NCBI GenBank assembly: GCA_036785325.1
Contig: JAXIVH010000014.1
Location: forward strand, 7,898,589-7,962,588
Reading direction: 5' to 3'
Length of the DNA stretch: 64,000 bases
Origin: Urophycis tenuis
Taxonomy: Eukaryota > Chordata > Actinopteri > Gadiformes > Phycidae
The translations under genes were made by a program, and so were the position numbers. Shown in pieces: positions 39,693 to 52,570 of the stretch (its first letter is position 1; the number at the start of each line of letters is the position of its first letter). The notes beneath the pieces are model-generated. The model saw only the letters and a list, made by a program, of their open reading frames with translations. It searched no databases and was not told the DNA's origin.

Positions 39693-41140
39693 TTGTGTGT
39701 GCGTGTGGTTCTTCATTTCAAAAGTGAATTAGCCTTTGTATGAGCCAGTCTATGGCCAGAGGGAGATAACTACACTGGTCCTCGCCCCCATGATGTCTCT
39801 GTCTCCAGCCTTCAGCCAGTCACATCCACATCACCCCCCCCCCCCCCCCCCCCCCCCCCCCGCAACAGAGCTGTCTATAGATCAAAGTTACCAGCTCCAA
39901 CAACTTTTTTCAAACACAATCATTTAAACAAAGCCTAAGACAACGAGTGTGTAGTGCGCGATCACCTTCTATTCATCTTTGTGTAACAAGCTGCTTAGGT
40001 TGGCACTTGTCTCATGGGTCTTTCAGGTACTTCTGTTTATTTTCTACATAAACCGTATTTTCTTCATTGTTATTGGCCCAAAAAAATATCCTGACGGTGA
40101 AAAATGGTGAACACTAACGGCGGTGCCTAGCGCAGCTATATCATCCACTAAAACCGATAATCTTGTGCAGTGCCGTGCACAATTGTGTTCCTGCTGTGAA
40201 AGCATCTCTGAAGGGTTTTCACATGGCACTGCAAGTCAGCCACCAACTAAAGCCCACCTCATCTCCCCTCTTTTTTTCTTCATTTTTATTAGTGACATTA
40301 AAAACATGTGCAAGGGGTGGAACAACATATGAAAAGCTACTTCATGAAGAAAACATCTTGTGCCAGTGAGAATACCATACTATGCTCTTTGGTATGCTTA
40401 ACTCACCCATCAAGTGTTTGTAAAGTTGTGTGTGCCACACAATATTCACAGTGTGCTCATACAAAGCCAACATCAACATATGCGACGAGCAGAATCCAGG
40501 AGATCAATGTGTGTAATTTCATGTCAATTCAGTATGCTGACATGCACATACACGTCACATGGCTTATTTTGGGGAGGTAACTTAGAGTTGTTCTTTTCAT
40601 ATTTTACTGTATCTTCTATTTCTAATTAGAAAAATAAATTGCATTGAATTATTCTAGCCCAGATACAACATGCAAATAGATACAGCATGAGGCACCGATC
40701 ATTATCTCAATTAAACATATTGGTTTCTTAAAAATATGTTTTCATATCTTGGAAAATCATTAGTTAGCCAAGTGTAAAAATGTTAAATATTGAATACAGA
40801 ATACATATTCTCACAGTGAAATAGATAGTATAATGAGGGTCCATTGCTACATTACATAAAATAACAACGAGAAAACATTTGTTATATAAACACACCAATT
40901 TGAGTCATTATGACAAAAAGTTTCACAGTGTCTTCAAGTCAATGCAAGGTCAACATAATTGTGCCCCGAGAAAATATATCAAATATACGGCAAAAAACAG
41001 CAAACCGATGGCCAGCTTTGATGTAAAAATGCAGGTCAAGCAAGTTAAGCCACTGCCCAGGGTAATGATACAGTGCATATCTGAGAATAGCAAATCCCTG
41101 CAGGAGCTATGCGTGTGCATGTGCGTGCGTGTGCATGTGC

Positions 41141-41188
<48 letters not shown>

Positions 41189-41572
41189 TTGCATGTTCAA
41201 TTCTGCAATTCTCTACATAAAAACCTTTTGTTTGTTTCTTTAGTTTTTCTGTGTTCGTTCTGTGGAGGGGTACTTTTTTTTAATACAAATAAATATGTTG
41301 ACTGGTTTGCTCGACTCCTTCATCACAGTGGTGTTCCCACATTAAGGGGACCTCATAACCTCATAACTAGATAAAGACAACGTTGTTTTTCTGCTACTGA
41401 CAATACATATACAGCCACGTAAACCACACAGTAACACTACAACCACACTCCTGCCACCATCCAAACGAGCCTCCCAATGACAGATAGACTGTCTGTCAAA
41501 ACGGGCAAGGAACGTATCCGTGCTCAGATAATGTCCCTCCGGCCCTCAACAAACGGCGGCTGGGACCTTTCT
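38873..41572. other. Spacer between the gap and GABRA2, microsatellite-rich
   Basis: No exon is recognised on either strand. It contains (CA)n at 39461-39524, (GT)n at about 39629-39690, a poly-C run at about 39833-39861 and (GT)n at about 41138-41190. The last part, from about 41400, is probably GABRA2 3' UTR. Confidence 0.6.
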
Positions 41573-44500
41573 TCAAGTGGAGGGCTCCGAGTCCTTGATG
41601 ACCGGCACTCTGTTGAGGTACGTGGCCCAGTACACCATGTTGAAGCCCCAGAACAGGACCGGGAACATGATGCGGGACATGCGGTCGATTTTGCTGACGC
41701 TGTTGAAGGTCTTCTTGTTCTGCTCGGCCCGGGCCTCCGCCCTCTTGCCCGCGGCGGGGGGCTCGGTGGCGGGGGACCTGGAGACGGTGGGCAGCGGGGA
41801 GCCCTTCATGTTGTGGGGGGCGTAGTTGGCCACAGCCACGGCGTAGGCGTTGTTCTTCTTCAACGCGGTGGCTTCCTTTTTCTGTGAACGTCAGAGACAA
41901 CAGACGCAAACAAAAGGCTACTTGTGGGATCAGATAAGACCTCCTTACTTCCTGGTACAATAGAACCACCGTGAGAGGTCTGTGGCTGAGTAGACCCGTC
42001 TCACAGAGGCGTCGCCGTAGGACAAGCACAGGTGTTGGAGGTGGCAGTAGCTCAGTGGGTAGAGCGGGTGGACAGAGCGGGTCGTCCACTAACCGGAAGG
42101 TCGGCGGTTCGATCCCCTTGATCCCCCTCCTCCACATGTCAAACCCCACAAATGTACTGATTGTAAGTCACAAAAGCATCTGCTAAAATACCCTTTAGGT
42201 GTTGCTTTGCTCGTCCTGTGCTATTTTCACGTACCAGGGCATCGGCTAGTTTACATAACAATAGAAACAGTCTGCCCGCGTGCCTTGGTACATGAAAGCA
42301 GCAGATCCATATAGTGTACCGCCTGTGTCCTGCTAGTAAAAAAGGCAGCAGCTCCATAATAAGTGTTATGATGAGCAACGCGCGCTTGTCATACGATGAC
42401 GCCACCCGTGTGAAAGGCTCCTACAGCGCGAGGTTTACATGCTCCTTTCTGATCACGCAGATACACGCGGGGATCTGACCTCAACTCCCAGAGCTCTGGT
42501 GGCTGTTCCTACCATCGCCATGGGGATCAAGAATGCCTGTCTGGCTGCTCTGAGCGACGGGGGGGGGGGGTGTACCTTATCATTCACCACGCTCTTCCCG
42601 TCCCACGCCCAGCCCCGCTTGGTGAAGTAGTTCACGGTGGCAAACTCAATGAGCGCCGAGAAGACAAAGGCATAGCAGACCGCGATGAACCAGTCCATGG
42701 CTGTGGCGTAGGCCACCTTGGGAAGTGAGTTGCGGGCGCTGATGCTCAACGTTGTCATGGTGAGCACTGTGGTTACACCTGTGTAGAAGAGAAGGAAACA
42801 GAAGCAATCAGATACGTGGAGACGGTTAAAGGACACTGCGGCAGTGTTTTTGTTCCCCACAAGGCAGAAGGCCTTTCGCTTCACCAGCCAATTAACTTCT
42901 CACTATGGGACTTGTTTGAGGCACAACAGATGGAATTGAGGCTCGTGATTAGTTCCCTCTCCCAAACACAACATTGCTGCAGCACTGGAAAGCACTGCGA
43001 TAACTAGTCGCTAGAAGTAAAGAGGATAAGAAAACACCACGGCAAAAAGCTGGATGTGCAATGCAGCAGTGAAAACGCTGCAGTGTTTACACTTGGCACA
43101 ATGAAAGATGATACTGAATGACTTTCTTGTCACTTCCATACGTTTCTGACATTGAAATTGAAAGAGAGCCTAGAACCTTCCATAGGTGGAGATTGGCTGG
43201 CGTTGTCTCCTGCACCCAAAGCAATGGCAACCCGTGACATGCTCCTCTCCACTGAGCACGTCTCGGGACAAGCCTCTCGTTGCTCAGTGCTGAAAGGATG
43301 CTTGAAGAGGCAATACAAAAGGTCCTCAATGCACTCTCTGGGATTTCCAGAACTACTTTAGCGCTGGTTTGACCAATTCCACTCAGCAGGGTTCAGTCCC
43401 TCAAAACCTTTACCTTTTTGTAACTAGTCTGGAGTATGGATGTAAATTATAGACAGCTAAGTTGTTATCAAGTGGGTTTGACAGAGAACCCTGCAGCCAT
43501 AACTGTGAGTCACATTAAGACAGTGCTGCATACTAAGTTTAATAAATTAGTCTCACAAAATATGAATTACTGTTAACAGAGCAGTGTGACATTTGCGAAA
43601 ACATTTAGAAATGTTAGAAGCTTCTAGTCTGTAAGGAGTCATCCGTTCCACACACATAAACTTGCTCTTACCGAAGACGGTTCTTGCCGGCACGGACTCC
43701 CTGTTGAGCCAGAAGGAGACTTGAGAGAGAATGACTGTCATTATGCAAGGGAGGTATGTTTGAATCACAAAGTAGCCAATCTTTCTTTTCAGATGGAAGT
43801 GGGCAGTCATCACAGTGTATTCACCTAGGGACGAAGAAAAGAAAATAGGCCAAAGTGTTCCAGCAGTAAAAATAGTTAATGTACAATAAACAACATATCT
43901 TCCACCACCCTCACAACTGATGTCTGTCATGTGATTAGCTGAAGTGAGGTACACACCAGTGCTGGATTTGATGGTCTCCTGCCCCACTGTTTGGCCCACC
44001 AAGTCATACTGGTTGAGTCTGGATCCATCGGGGGCGACCTCCACTGACTGGGAGGCGTTACGGGTCCAGACGTACGTGACCTCCGCCTTGGTGTAGGCAT
44101 CTGAAATGAATACGGCCGACCAGCAACATCAGGTGATACAGACAGACCAACTGATGGGTTCAAAAAACACTGACCTTTTCCTTATAATCCAGCGAGAGTC
44201 ATAGGAAACACTTACAGCTGCCAAACTTGAGTGGACATGAGTGGGAGTCCATTGGAAAGTCTTCAAGGTGCATGGGGCACTCAGCCTGAACGGTTAACCT
44301 AGTAGAAAACCAACATCAGCGCACGTTATGGCCACAAAATCACAGAGAAAACTCCAACCTAATCCGTTCACTTGAGTAATTCAATTGAATAAACCTGAGG
44401 AACAGTGAATGAATAAACATATTAACCTGATGATATAAACCCTCTCTAGGTTTATATCATCAATATTCTCCATTGTGTGTGCACATGTTGTCTGTCATGT

Positions 44501-44914
44501 GTCATGTGTGTGCACATGTTGTCTGCACATGTCTTGTCTGTCAATCACAGGATGCGATTGACAGACAAGACTCACAATTGTCATTCAATTAACTGACTCA
44601 ATTTTACCGAAAACCTTTGCTCTAATGAGGCATGATGACATGATGACAAATGAGACTGACAATAATGTCCATCATAGTGATTCAGTTCAATAATCAAAAA
44701 CGTATCCTTTATATTGAACACGGGTTATACAGGGTCGAGACACCGGGACAAGCAAAGAAAATATGCAGCTATTTGTGCCAGAAGTACAGGGAAAACCACA
44801 TGGGATATCATCAGACACCAGATGTTACTGCTGCGTAACATCTGGGCACCATTTTGGTCCCCCTCGTCTCGATTCTGAAAGATGTTGCAGTGCACCAGGG
44901 CACTAAAAACTATG

Positions 44915-44950
<36 letters not shown>

Positions 44951-47334
44951 CACAAGCTGAACAGGTTATCAGGGATCTGTTTGATGTGGTTGAGTGTTTA
45001 TGATCCGCAGGGCCGTCAATTTGCTCAAGGGGTCGACCACGGCAATCACAGCCCTGGTGTGTACATTCACACACAACTGGGAGGGTGGGCGTCACTGGGA
45101 TGAGTGGCTGGTCCCTCTGATGTCTGCGGTGCGGGAGGCGCCCCAGGCCTCCGCAGGATTTACTCCCTTTGAGCTGCTGGATGACGGCACCCAGCTGGGT
45201 GTGCTGGACCGGGTTCAACAAATCTGGGAGGTACACCCGAGCTCAACACCTAATTAGATGCAGTTTGTTTGAAAATTTCACACATTAGGGCATTCATCAC
45301 AAAATTAGCTGGAGTCCCTGTAGCATTGGGCAAGGCCTGCACAACAAGAGGGTCTGGGTGAAGCCACACTTCTAAGGAGGCCATGCAGAGCTCCGGCTCA
45401 TACATCGAATGCTCGATCCGAAGTACAGAATGTGCCATCCATTTTGTAGAAGGCTGCATATGCTGCCGTCTACTTGGATCATATCACAATCTACAATAGT
45501 GGTAGCGGTATTCCAATCCCTGAGGCTGGCGGCGGTCATGGCCAACCCAATTTCGACGCCCAAGTCTGCTGCCTCCTACACACAGTGGAAATGTTCCCCT
45601 AGTCGATGTTAGCATTTTCTTATCATTATTATGATGACTACCACAGCATGTGTACCATTTTACTGTGAAATGTGTTTCATTTCAATGCATTGTACAAGCT
45701 ATATTCTGTTGACTTTTCATATTCTTTAGTGGTTAGTGTAACTCATAATGTCTATATGGTCTATATGGTATGGTAAAATGTAAAAGCTATGTTTAAAAAA
45801 AACCCTATGTAAAAGCCGGGGAAATCTCTCAGCTATTAGTGAGCGATATGCACTCTGAGATCATGTGCATTGAGATGACTCTGCCTGCCTCTAGATGTCC
45901 AAGCGTAGATTTTATACAGCTCATTTCTGACTAATCAGGGCATCTCTCTGTGATGGGCATCTCTCTGTGATTGCACTCCGAGTTATGTGAATGCAACACT
46001 TCTCAATGGCTCTCAAACGAAGGGAGGGAGGGTTTGTATGGGTTGCATGCTTCTTTGTTGTCCCCTGCTCTTTTCTCTGCCGCGCTCTGTCTGTACAAAG
46101 CATTAAGAGAGCTACAAAAGGTGCGTCACCTCATCGTGTACAGCAGGGTGCCGTCCTCCATGATCCTCAGCAGCTTGTTGGGCATGGTCATGTTGTGGGC
46201 TACAGACTTTTTGCCGTTGTGGAAAAAGGTGTCAGGGGTCCAGATTTTGCTGGCCATCAGGTTGTTGAGCCGCAGGATGTCCATGGGCCCGTGGAACTTG
46301 AGTCTCTCGTCCTTCCAGCTCTGGCGGAAGAACACGTCCACTGTGTACTCCTGGTCAGGAGAGAGAGAACACAGAAGGTTAAGAATTGACGTCAATCCTC
46401 GTGGTGAAGAGAGACCTGATGTGAGACGTTCTTTTATTTTTTATTTAAAATAAATTAAAAAAAAAATAAATAAAAACGGCTCATAAAAATTCTATTAACA
46501 AAAACCCTCGAGCGTGCTTGAAGGGCTTTGTTGCGCTGATTGAAAAGCTCTCCACGTCCTGTCAGAAAAAAAACTGCGGCACATTGAATTTCATCGCGGA
46601 CATTTTGAACGTATCACTCAAAAGCATCACGCACCATCTTCAATACCCCTCTTTGGCGAATGCACGGCTGCAATATGCTAATGTTGAACACCGAATTGCC
46701 CATAATAGTAATTCAAATACACAAGCAGAGTGAATCAGCATTGTTTTTTTATGCTTACACAAATCAGGTTTCAGTGAGTGTATGTGTGTGTGTATGTGTG
46801 TGTGTCTGTCTGTTTGTGTGTGTGTGTGTGTGTGTGTCTCTATATGCATGTGAGATGGGACAAACAACCCAGCTATTAAAATTGTGTAGAAGAAAATACA
46901 GAGAAAAGTCCCCAATAAAGGTCCCCAATAGAAAAGGATCTGCTGCTGCCTTGCTAAAAGGTGCAGCATCAATTATGCATAGGTTTGTCTATCTTGGTCA
47001 TTTCTCGTTTTTTTCCTTGCCTTCTCTTTGAGGGCGAGGTGACCGGAACAAGAACACTTCCACATGACCTGACCCTGATCCTCGTTGCCCATAGTTTCCA
47101 TATGGATTAATATTTGAGGGACTGCAAAGTGCTGGGCATTGAGTGTTATGGAAAAGCTTTTATGGTGAGCTAAACTAGACAGAGTGGATGTGGGAAGAGA
47201 GGATGTGGATGACAATGGAAGAGGTAGAATTATGAAAAACCATCTAAAGGAAAGGTTGGAACACAAAATGCATAGAGATATAGACTCCTGTATGTGTATG
47301 ATTGAGGGTGCGTGCATGTCTGTTATGATGTGTG

Positions 47335-47426
<92 letters not shown>

Positions 47427-50389
47427 CTGTGTTAGCGAGTCTGTTTGGGAAAATAGCAGGATAATTCTCAGGTGATCTGGTATGACATCACCTTTCACCA
47501 GGTTTCCAATGGCAACAGGAGGAGACAGAGCTATCAACAATTATGAATTAATCTAGCATTCAGGATTACAGAAAGATGTAAAACACAAACAACATAATTT
47601 GTTTTAGACACAAATGATTTCAGAACAGTTTAATGTTATTGTTTTACTTGATTTCAACAGAATCAAGATATAATTCATGAAACCTCAAAGGTTTTTGCCT
47701 TGTCCAGACCCAGAATAGTAGAAGGGAGGACATATTCATGTTTGGCTGTAACACTTTACAATAAGGGCATATGAATAAAACAATAATTTACAGGATTTAA
47801 TGCACTGATAAGCAACAGTTAAGAAATGGTCACGTAATCTTTAACTAATGGTGTTCATGTTTACTAATGTTTCTGTTAAGTATGGTATTAATATATACAA
47901 TTTTCAATATTTAGGGTTAACCCTAACCCTAATCTTAACCCACTGACCCTCACCCAACAGCATGGATTAAGGCTCATTATTTGTTCATGAATGCACCCTT
48001 ATTGTGAAGTGTAACTGTTTCACATCTTCCATATACTTCATGCTAATAACGCATCATACAACGTGCAGTCAATAACATGAAATGGCCACGGCCGTTCAAG
48101 AAACATACCATATCTGTGTCGGACACTGGGCCGAAGCTGGTGACGTATATGTTTGTCTTTACCTCAGTTACCCGGTCTATGAAAACAACAATGAACATAT
48201 TTTCAATAGCAATAACAAAGCACAATTAAAAAGAACAACACAATGCTCTATTTTGTATCACTAACACATACATATTATTTCTTTTTTAAAAATCTAAAAT
48301 ACATAATTATTAGTAGTATTTCTCAATATATATTACATCATATAGGAATTGAGATTCTTTGCTTCTGCAATACTTTGTCAATGTTGTCAGGTTGACTCAA
48401 ACATCAAAACTGTAAGCCATGGATGTGAATGCTATCTTACTGGAAATTAAATAACGATGCTATTCTACAGAGGGCACTATGATCATCTGATCAATCAGGG
48501 CATCTCTTCACTGATTAGTTCAGGGAATCCATCTCGCCCTTGTGAAACAGAGGAAGGTAGGGAGCAGCAAGAGAGGTGAAGTCTTTTTCATAGTCTTGCT
48601 TTCTTCTTGCTCTAATCTATTCTCTACCTCTTCACAGTTCTCAAAATCTCCCCAGCAGCAGGTTTAAAGCCCTTAAATCATTGAAATCTTGAAAAAAAAA
48701 ATCACATTAGGAGACACAATGTTCTGAAATATCTGAATGTCCTAGGAGACTGATGGTAACACATCTATTTTAAACATCTACTGTGAATGTGGCCACAGAT
48801 TTACCTCAGTCACCATGATCAAAGAGAGAGAGGCTTTTAGTTTGAAACGCAGCATGAGTCGAAGCAGTGAGGGTTTCTGTTTCTCCATGGACAGAAAGCA
48901 TTCATTTGAATACCTTTGTTTCAATCACACAGTACGTTTACATGCAGCAAGAAATTCGAATTTCTAATCGTATAAGACATCGTTCGGACTTTTTAAGTGC
49001 ATGTAAACACCTTAATCCGACCTACTTTGGACCTACTTCGGACTTATTTCGGACATCTAAAATCGGATAACTACACCTTCGATCATAGTCGGACTTTTAA
49101 CGGCATGTATACTCAGCAATCGGATCTGAATCGGATTTTGCATTCTGCGCACGCGCAGTGCCATTCTGCACATGCGCAGCGCCACACAGCGTCCAGAGTC
49201 AGACCATGCTCCGGCTGTTAATCCGATTCTCTGAACGGCATGTATACTCGGACAAGTGATCCGGTCTTACGCTTACGGTCTTATTATCTGATCCGATCAG
49301 AAATTCGAATTTCTTGCTGCATGTAAACGTACTGTCAGTTGTGTTAGTGTGTACACTGATAGGAGATTGTATGCTGAGCCTGACGGTAAGGTGAAAGTCA
49401 CCCATGAGCAATCCCATTTCGATGTGGAGTCTGAGGAGACTGAGGGACTGACAATGATGGGGGCTGAGAAACTGCCACAGCTTGGCCCCTGTTGGGTCTG
49501 GGTTTGACGCCCTTCGAAACAGATGAACACTTAAAGGAGCATCAACACATGTGGATAATATCAGACTGGATGATGATCCAAACAAAAACGGACACAAAAA
49601 TCACTTTTCCGAATTTCTCTCTTCTGAATAGAAAAAGGGTTCATAAAGGTTACACTCCACATACAAATGTAGGATAAACCTTCACATCTGTTGTGAGAAC
49701 AATGGTTAGTCGTTCCCATTGCTCTGGTGAGGTGCACAGGCTGTATTTCTATCGACTCATTACTCTCACGTTACATGCACAAATACAAGACCATTGTACC
49801 ACACCGTGGTGCCTGACACTTATAAATATGAGTGCCAATGTATATTCAGAACAATAAATATTTCATGTTTACATTACCACATATATTTCAGGTAATGGAT
49901 TAAGAAATTAATACAAACAAGGGACGATGCATGACTGAAAACAAGGCATCAATCACTTAGATTAGCTAACTAACTAGATGCTGCGAGTAACAGTCACTGG
50001 AGTCTGTGTGTGTGCGGTGCCTCACCTCCCAAGACAGGCCTGAGTCTGTTGTCATAGCCGTCCAAGAGGCTATCCAGGATTTTGGTAAAGGTCTTGATGT
50101 TGTTCTTGGAGACATTGGTTGTATTAGATTCTGCGTTTGATCTACATGATAGAAAAATGCAAAGAGAGGTTTCTGGTATTTTATGACTTGATGTTTATCT
50201 TTAATATTGTTGGCAGAAGGCATAATTATCTATTGTATTGTTTCCTTCTGAAAGAAAAACCCCATAGATTATTTCACACCAAAAAACTGGTATCGATCAT
50301 ATGTATAGGTCCATGCTTTATGTAAATAAATGTTCATGAAGTGATGACTGGCAGATAGATGGATGGATGGATGGATGGATGGATGGATG

Positions 50390-50471
<82 letters not shown>

Positions 50472-50795
50472 CAGATAGATAGAACACTTAACAATACGAC
50501 TACATTAATTACCCATTCATTCCAATTAGTGAAGTCAGTGATGAGCATTATTTCATAGCATAAACACTGAAAAATAACAAATAATAACATTCATTAAATA
50601 TATCGTGGATGAAAGAAAAAAGATCGCCAAACAATAATGGCACGTAAAGTGGTCTTCTTAGCCAATAAGTAGGTATAAAACATATTCAGTTGTGATGCAT
50701 GGAGATGCATTATGAAGAAATACTCACCGTGATTGCCATGTTAATATGAAAGAGAGCAGCGCTACTATCACAAGGGAACACCATTGTCTCTTCAT
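41573..50795 (-). CDS. GABRA2: GABA-A receptor alpha subunit (alpha-2 type), complete, 9 exons
   Basis: This is a Cys-loop chloride-channel subunit that pairs with beta and gamma subunits at inhibitory synapses. Exons on the minus strand: 50795-50728 (signal peptide from MKRQW), 50141-50026, 48176-48109, 46350-46130, 44298-44216, 44100-43957, 43824-43672, 42778-42576, 41881-41573. All phases close, giving 454 aa (human GABRA2 451). Key features: the Cys loop CPMHLEDFPMDSHSC; His128 in WTPDTFFHNG, the residue that makes alpha-1/2/3/5 benzodiazepine sensitive (alpha-4/6 have Arg); TM1 to TM3; the TM2 pore TTVLTMTTLSISARNSLPKV; and NNAYAVAVANYAP in the cytoplasmic loop, which points to alpha-2. 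TM4 follows SKIDRMSRIMFPVLF. The first and last exons are the least conserved. Alpha-3 is the nearest alternative. It is divergent to GABRB1. Confidence 0.95.
42035..42205 (+). mobile_element. tRNA-derived SINE in GABRA2 intron 8
   Basis: It has an A box (TAGCTCAGTGGGTAGAGC) and a B box (GGTTCGATCCC). A near-duplicated gagcgggtggacagagcggg lies between them. The tail (tgtactgattgtaagtcaca and gcatctgctaaa) is shared with the copy at 14398-14560. It is not a functional tRNA, because the cloverleaf ends do not pair. Confidence 0.78.
44434..44570. repeat. Two perfect short hairpins close together
   Basis: gatgatataaacc/ggtttatatcatc is a 13-bp inverted repeat at about 44434-44461. tcttgtctgtcaatc/gattgacagacaaga is a 15-bp inverted repeat at 44532-44546 and 44556-44570. 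They lie in GABRA2 intron 4 close to exon 5. Between them is a tandem gtgtgcacatgttgtctg motif. Confidence 0.8.
44910..45260 (+). mobile_element. gypsy-type integrase C-terminal fragment
   Basis: The plus strand at about 45070-45250 reads WDEWLVPLMSAVREAPQASA, then GFTPFELL and GVLDRVQQIWEV. This matches the end of the integrase core of fish Ty3/gypsy elements. The catalytic part upstream is degenerate or absent, and a (CA)n tract at 44916-44948 lies at the left edge. It lies in GABRA2 intron 4, antisense to the gene. Confidence 0.78.
46780..47423. repeat. GT microsatellites in GABRA2 intron 3
   Basis: (GT)n with interruptions at about 46784-46838, and a nearly pure (GT)n of about 90 bases at 47335-47423. 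Confidence 0.95.
48929..49335. mobile_element. 407-bp MITE with ~37-bp inverted ends, carrying NRF-1-like motifs
   Basis: The left end acagtacgtttacatgcagc continues aagaaattcgaatttct. The right end is its exact inverse complement, ending catgtaaacgtactgt. The interior holds repeated cgga/tcgga motifs, and 49146-49157 reads TGCGCACGCGCA, an exact match to the NRF-1 consensus YGCGCAYGCGCR. A one-mismatch copy is at 49167-49178. No coding is present and no target duplication is obvious, so the superfamily is not assigned. It lies in GABRA2 intron 2. Confidence 0.85.
50357..50482. repeat. (GATG)n-(GATA)n tetranucleotide microsatellite
   Basis: A run of GATG units (about 50362-50390) passes into about 22 GATA units, in GABRA2 intron 1. 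Confidence 0.97.
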
Positions 50796-52269
50796 CGCTG
50801 AAACCTGATGTCAGCAGTGTATTAGTCAGTGTGCGTGATTCCACCGGAATCACCAATGTTGCACTGTACTGAGAAGAGCTTAATTGTACATTTGACAAAC
50901 TGAACAATAATCCGCTGCATGCAGAATCCGTTTCAACTACAGCAATCCACATGAAATTGTGGCAATTAAAGTGTTATAGCTATTTTTCCTCTGGTCGTTA
51001 TTGTAAATAAGAATGTGTTCTAAATTAACTTGCTTGGTAGATAAAGGTTGATGAAAAGCAATCGCCTAATTGAATTGTTACATACCACAAAGATGTTTCT
51101 CGTATCCTACAGCGAAATGATGGCCAATATTGGACAGTAGGCTAATGAACGCAGGCGCACCCCGAGGTGAGTAGGATTCAAATTCAATACACGTCTGTGA
51201 AAGTAATAATTATATGAAGAGCATTTAGAAACATGACACAATGTAAATGTACATTCGTTCCGTCTCTTCAACTGAATCCCCACTCGCACATCCAATTGTT
51301 GCCTTCTGAACCTTAGTACGTAAAAAAAGGGGTCGAAACAGCGATTTAAAAAAACCTAAAGCACTGTATGTGCTGGCGGATATCCATGGAGCGCAATTTG
51401 GATAGACATCTGTGGCCCACGTGTGGCGTGTGTCTCTTCTTATAGCGTCACCAGTGAAGCGTGGGGAGATCCGTCCGCCCTTAAGCGTCACGCGTGTTTA
51501 TGGATGATTGGACACAATTAAAAACGCTGATGAATTCCGTTTGTAAACGGCGTGTCTTTATAGGCCAAGTAATGGAAGTAACCAGCCTTTCTGTTTCTGT
51601 TAGTGAATGGCACCTGGTTATCTATTTTCCATATCATGATCTTAATATGCGCAAGACATTTTGAGAGCAAATGTATAATCACTGACTTAATTAATCCGGA
51701 GGCTAAAAAGATCACAAATCATCTTAACAATAATGTTTTCATACTGAATTAAAGTCAAGTTAATTCTGAATTCTTACTAACTAACCATTGACACAAGACT
51801 GGTGGGAACCAATGTGCTGAGAAGAAAAACAAACGGGGGCAATCACGCAGCATGGCATGGTCTAGGTCTACCCTACCGATCAGTTATTTTTGTATAAGAT
51901 ATATGATTCATAAACAAAATTAACTTCTTTTTTAAAATGAAGAAAATTAAACTGAACGTTTAGGCCTACGCTGTTGCTAGTTTCAAGTTCTACCAAAACT
52001 ATAGGCTATAAGGCTACACCTTGCCCTTTTCACACTCGAGTTTATATCGCGCAAGCGTGAAAATAGAGAAAGGAGCACCTTCACACCGCAGGCGGAGCTG
52101 AAGCGCACGGATGAGCGGAGCGGTTCAGCCTGGGAGCGGAGCGCTTCAGCCTGGGGACAGAAATAACTCAAAACCTGCGTTTGAGAACAATTGCATTGCT
52201 TTTAAAAACATTATTTAGGACGCTGTTGTGTTCAGCCAATCAAATGACCTAGCATAGACGAGTGAGTCG

Positions 52270-52570
52270 GCGCGGGACTCATTTCTATGCTGCTTATAGC
52301 CTACCTCACTAGGTCACTTTACTTTTGCACTAGCCTACTCTACAAATCACCTGCATTATCCCACCCTATTATGTAAAACCGTACTGTACACACTGTAACA
52401 CTATAATTACTACCTACTACTTGCACTATCTGGTTACTTACTACTGTCTCTTTACAACTGTCCACTCACCATTCATGTACATACACCTTAATTGCTCCTT
52501 TGCACTTCTGTGTCTTTACTTTGTACTCTGCACAATGGCAATAAAGTTGACTCTTATCTAATATAATCTA
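52270..52570 (+). repeat. LINE 3' UTR fragment
   Basis: A pyrimidine-rich sequence of short Thr/Tyr-type codons ends gcacaatggcaataaagttg and a tcttatctaatataatcta tail. It is typical of the 3' end of fish LINE families and comparable to the copies at 12590 and 37190. Confidence 0.55.

Noticed and set aside
42035..42110. tRNA gene
   Set aside because: A and B boxes are present but the cloverleaf does not close and a SINE tail follows; it is a SINE.
41496..42149. 217-residue minus-strand frame
   Set aside because: It is an out-of-frame shadow across GABRA2 exon 9 and the SINE; the true exon is 41881-41573 in another frame.
47912..47942. Telomere-like (ttaaccctaaccctaa) sequence
   Set aside because: Only two to three imperfect units; too short for an interstitial telomere array.
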